Source: Marinosulfonomonas sp.
GTDB taxonomy: Bacteria; Pseudomonadota; Alphaproteobacteria; Rhodobacterales; Rhodobacteraceae
Assembly (NCBI GenBank): GCA_022712735.1
Contig: JAFLKA010000528.1
Location: forward strand, 1 to 7,190
Length of the DNA stretch: 7,190 nt
Direction: 5' to 3'
How positions within the stretch are numbered: the stretch's first letter is position 1; each line of letters begins with the position of its first letter. Positions 6,015-7,190 of this stretch are shown piece after piece. The position numbers and the translations under genes were made by a program. Below the pieces are notes generated by a model. It made no database searches. It was given only the letters and a program-made list of their open reading frames with translations, and had not been told where the DNA came from.

Positions 6015-6971
6015 TCAGACCCCATACAGCCGGAACGTCGGCCGCCCCGTCAATTCGCGCACAACGCCCAGGTCCACCAACCGATCACACAACCGCCGCG
6101 CGGCCCGGTCAGTCACCGCAACCGTTGTGCCTTGGATCATCGGACTTAACATCCCAGATGGCGACACTGCGTCATGGCTCAAAAACAGAGCCAGCGCGTC
6201 ATCCGAGCCTTTCGCCCGCAACTTTGGTGCGACGGCCCGGAGCCTCGACGCGCGACGCTTCAGATCAGCCGCATTGCGGATCGCGGCATCGCAAGCGGCA
6301 ATCATCGCCCGATGCAGACACAGCACCGGATCCCCGTTTCCATCAGAAATCGCGCGAATATCTTTCCGAGTCAGGTGCGCCGCCAACAACGGCATCACCC
6401 GATCCCAGCCGATCGCCCGCGTCAAAGTCACATCTGCCAGCATCAACGCCGCTGCTTCTTGGCGGGGAAATTGTCGTAGTACGACTGCCAATATTTGGCC
6501 TGCTTGCGCAACCGGCGTGCCTGCAAACAAACCAAGCTCAGGCATCGCCTCGGCAACCGGACCCGGCAATAATTTCACCACCCTATCCTGCCACCCCGAC
6601 GCGGGCAGATTGATCCGTGCCAACTTACGCCAGACCACAAACATATCGCCCGCAGGTCCCAAAGCGTCCCCTGCCTGCCCCAGTCGCACTGGCCGCGCCA
6701 AACAGACCGCGTCGCGGATATCGGAAATTGTTTCACGCCTGTTTTCCAGTTTGAGGCAAGCGACCGCAGCATCCAGGGCCAAACGATCCCGCAACAAAGC
6801 ACCCGGTAATGTGCCGCTGGGATCGCACAATACTATATCGAGCATCGCCAGCGCCGCACCGGACGAAAAGGCAACACTATCAGTACCTTGGACCTGCGCA
6901 GAGGTGACCCAACGCGGCAGCATGTGTATGGTCTGGGTATCGCCTAAGACAGGTTTGACAGCAGGTTTCAT
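6015..6971 (-). CDS. DUF1403 family protein
   Basis: This 318-residue protein matches DUF1403 in length (about 320) and pattern, as I recall that family of unknown function, found mainly on Rhizobiales and Rhodobacterales replicons. Family-like blocks are LPRWV (18-22), an AFSSGAALAMLDIVL stretch (34-48), PKLRAKGSDDALALFLSHDAV (249-269) and the end DRAARRLCDRLVDLG...RELTGRPTFRLYGV (288-318). The last block has the look of a winged-helix recognition helix and wing, so nucleic-acid or kleisin-type contact is possible. The protein is alanine-rich and predicted soluble and helical, with no signal or membrane segment. It is the first gene of the operon with scpB. ATG 6971 has no clear Shine-Dalgarno, but no upstream alternative is better. 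Biochemical function is not known to me; a ScpA-like partner role is speculation. Confidence 0.8.
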   Translation of the reverse strand: MKPAVKPVLGDTQTIHMLPRWVTSAQVQGTDSVAFSSGAALAMLDIVLCDPSGTLPGALLRDRLALDAAVACLKLENRRETISDIRDAVCLARPVRLGQAGDALGPAGDMFVVWRKLARINLPASGWQDRVVKLLPGPVAEAMPELGLFAGTPVAQAGQILAVVLRQFPRQEAAALMLADVTLTRAIGWDRVMPLLAAHLTRKDIRAISDGNGDPVLCLHRAMIAACDAAIRNAADLKRRASRLRAVAPKLRAKGSDDALALFLSHDAVSPSGMLSPMIQGTTVAVTDRAARRLCDRLVDLGVVRELTGRPTFRLYGV

Positions 6972-6989
6972 TCGGATAGCCTAAACCAC

Positions 6990-7030
6990 TGCGGCGGTTA
7001 CATCCAGTATATAGCGACCTATCCGCCGCA
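6990..7030. repeat. Inverted repeat TGCGGCGG / CCGCCGCA upstream of DUF1403
   Basis: TGCGGCGG (6990-6997) and CCGCCGCA (7023-7030) are exact reverse complements, 8 bp each, enclosing 25 bases. The enclosed segment holds the proposed -10 of the DUF1403 operon. The repeat could be an operator or a structured leader. Confidence 0.45.
7006..7011 (-). promoter_or_regulatory. Probable -10 box of the DUF1403-scpB operon
   Basis: TATACT on the minus strand (one mismatch to TATAAT) lies 34 bases before ATG 6971, which would give a leader of roughly 28 bases. No good -35 is seen at 17 bases (AAGATG), so an activator or a weak promoter is implied. Confidence 0.4.
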
Positions 7031-7047
7031 TCTTACCGCTCTCTACT

Positions 7048-7076
7048 ACGTCCAATAAGTTTGCATTATCGGACGT
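7048..7076. repeat. 11-7-11 palindrome, possible recombinase site or operator
   Basis: ACGTCCAATAA (7048-7058) and TTATCGGACGT (7066-7076) are inverted repeats with one mismatched pair, around the 7-base centre GTTTGCA. Eleven-base arms ending ATAA/TTAT around a 6-8-base spacer are the layout of Xer/tyrosine-recombinase crossover sites such as plasmid pdif. The palindrome also overlaps the -35 of the downstream ORF, so an operator role is equally possible. Confidence 0.55.
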
Positions 7077-7089
7077 TAAAAGATATGCT
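7061..7089 (+). promoter_or_regulatory. Probable promoter of the right-edge ORF
   Basis: TTGCAT (7061-7066), 17-base spacer, TATGCT (7084-7089). Transcription would begin about 7 bases later, at or next to ATG 7096, so the message may be leaderless; no Shine-Dalgarno precedes the ATG. Confidence 0.4.
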
Positions 7090-7095
7090 CAACAC

Positions 7096-7190
7096 ATGGT
7101 TCAAAACAACGACATTTCGAGCAAATCTTCGGCAAACGCGCCATCCCCCAACGAGGACAGCGAGAGAGGCACTGCGTCCAGTGAGACGTT
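7096..7190 (+). CDS. N-terminus of an unidentified protein (runs off the window)
   Basis: Thirty-one codons are open from ATG 7096 to the edge, beginning MVQNNDISSKSSANAP. The visible part is hydrophilic, rich in serine, asparagine and glutamate, and probably disordered, which gives no family assignment. It is transcribed divergently from the DUF1403-scpB operon. In related replicons I recall tyrosine recombinases next to such pairs, and a disordered N-terminal tail would suit one, but nothing in these residues proves it. The start is chosen because a promoter-like sequence ends just ahead of it. Confidence 0.45.
   Translation, partial: MVQNNDISSKSSANAPSPNEDSERGTASSET

Noticed and set aside
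5831..6984. Long plus-strand frames (5831-6613, 6127-6984) opposite scpB and DUF1403
   Set aside because: Low-complexity, Pro/Ser/Arg-rich translations typical of the antisense of GC-rich genes; the minus-strand genes have clear family motifs.

Overview
The window looks like accessory DNA of an alphaproteobacterium, most likely of the Rhodobacterales/Roseobacter group. The best evidence is the pairing of a DUF1403 protein with a short ScpB homologue, which from memory is typical of plasmids and islands in Rhizobiales and Rhodobacterales. The 3' part is visibly GC-rich, while the first 460 bases and the membrane glycosyltransferase gene are more AT-rich. An insertion-sequence tail at the left edge and a likely decayed stretch in the middle also fit a plasmid or genomic island. 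No replication gene, tRNA, rRNA or CRISPR array was seen.

Layout, left to right. (1) 2-106: last codons of an IS transposase (DDE integrase type), followed by a probable IS end near 116-142. (2) 107-460: no convincing gene; leader of the next operon. (3) 461-3744, plus strand: a tight three-gene operon. It encodes a GT-C-type polytopic membrane glycosyltransferase, a GMC-family FAD dehydrogenase carrying a four-cysteine motif like that of the iron-sulfur-containing FAD glucose/fructose/gluconate dehydrogenases, and a small protein with a twin-arginine signal that overlaps the dehydrogenase gene by 4 bp. The last two look like the catalytic and chaperone/export subunits of a periplasmic sugar dehydrogenase, but no cytochrome c subunit follows. 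(4) 3745-4151: probable decayed or repeat-derived sequence. (5) 4152-5270, minus strand: a Fic-domain protein with DUF4172 N-terminus, class II inhibitory motif and C-terminal winged helix, with a palindrome over its likely promoter. (6) 5428-6971, minus strand: a two-gene operon, DUF1403 protein then ScpB. (7) 6972-7190: a divergent intergenic region with two inverted repeats and the beginning of a plus-strand ORF that runs off the window.

How the genes may work together. In the first operon, the GT-C enzyme would move a lipid-linked sugar on the periplasmic side of the inner membrane, and the Tat-exported dehydrogenase pair could oxidise a sugar or glycan in the same compartment; the shared substrate is inference. 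In the second module, ScpB without SMC or ScpA nearby suggests a dedicated chromosome-organising or recombination accessory role, with DUF1403 as the likely partner. The two most interesting points are the cytochrome-less dehydrogenase coupled to a glycosyltransferase, and the DUF1403-ScpB pair beside an 11-7-11 palindrome built like a tyrosine-recombinase crossover site.
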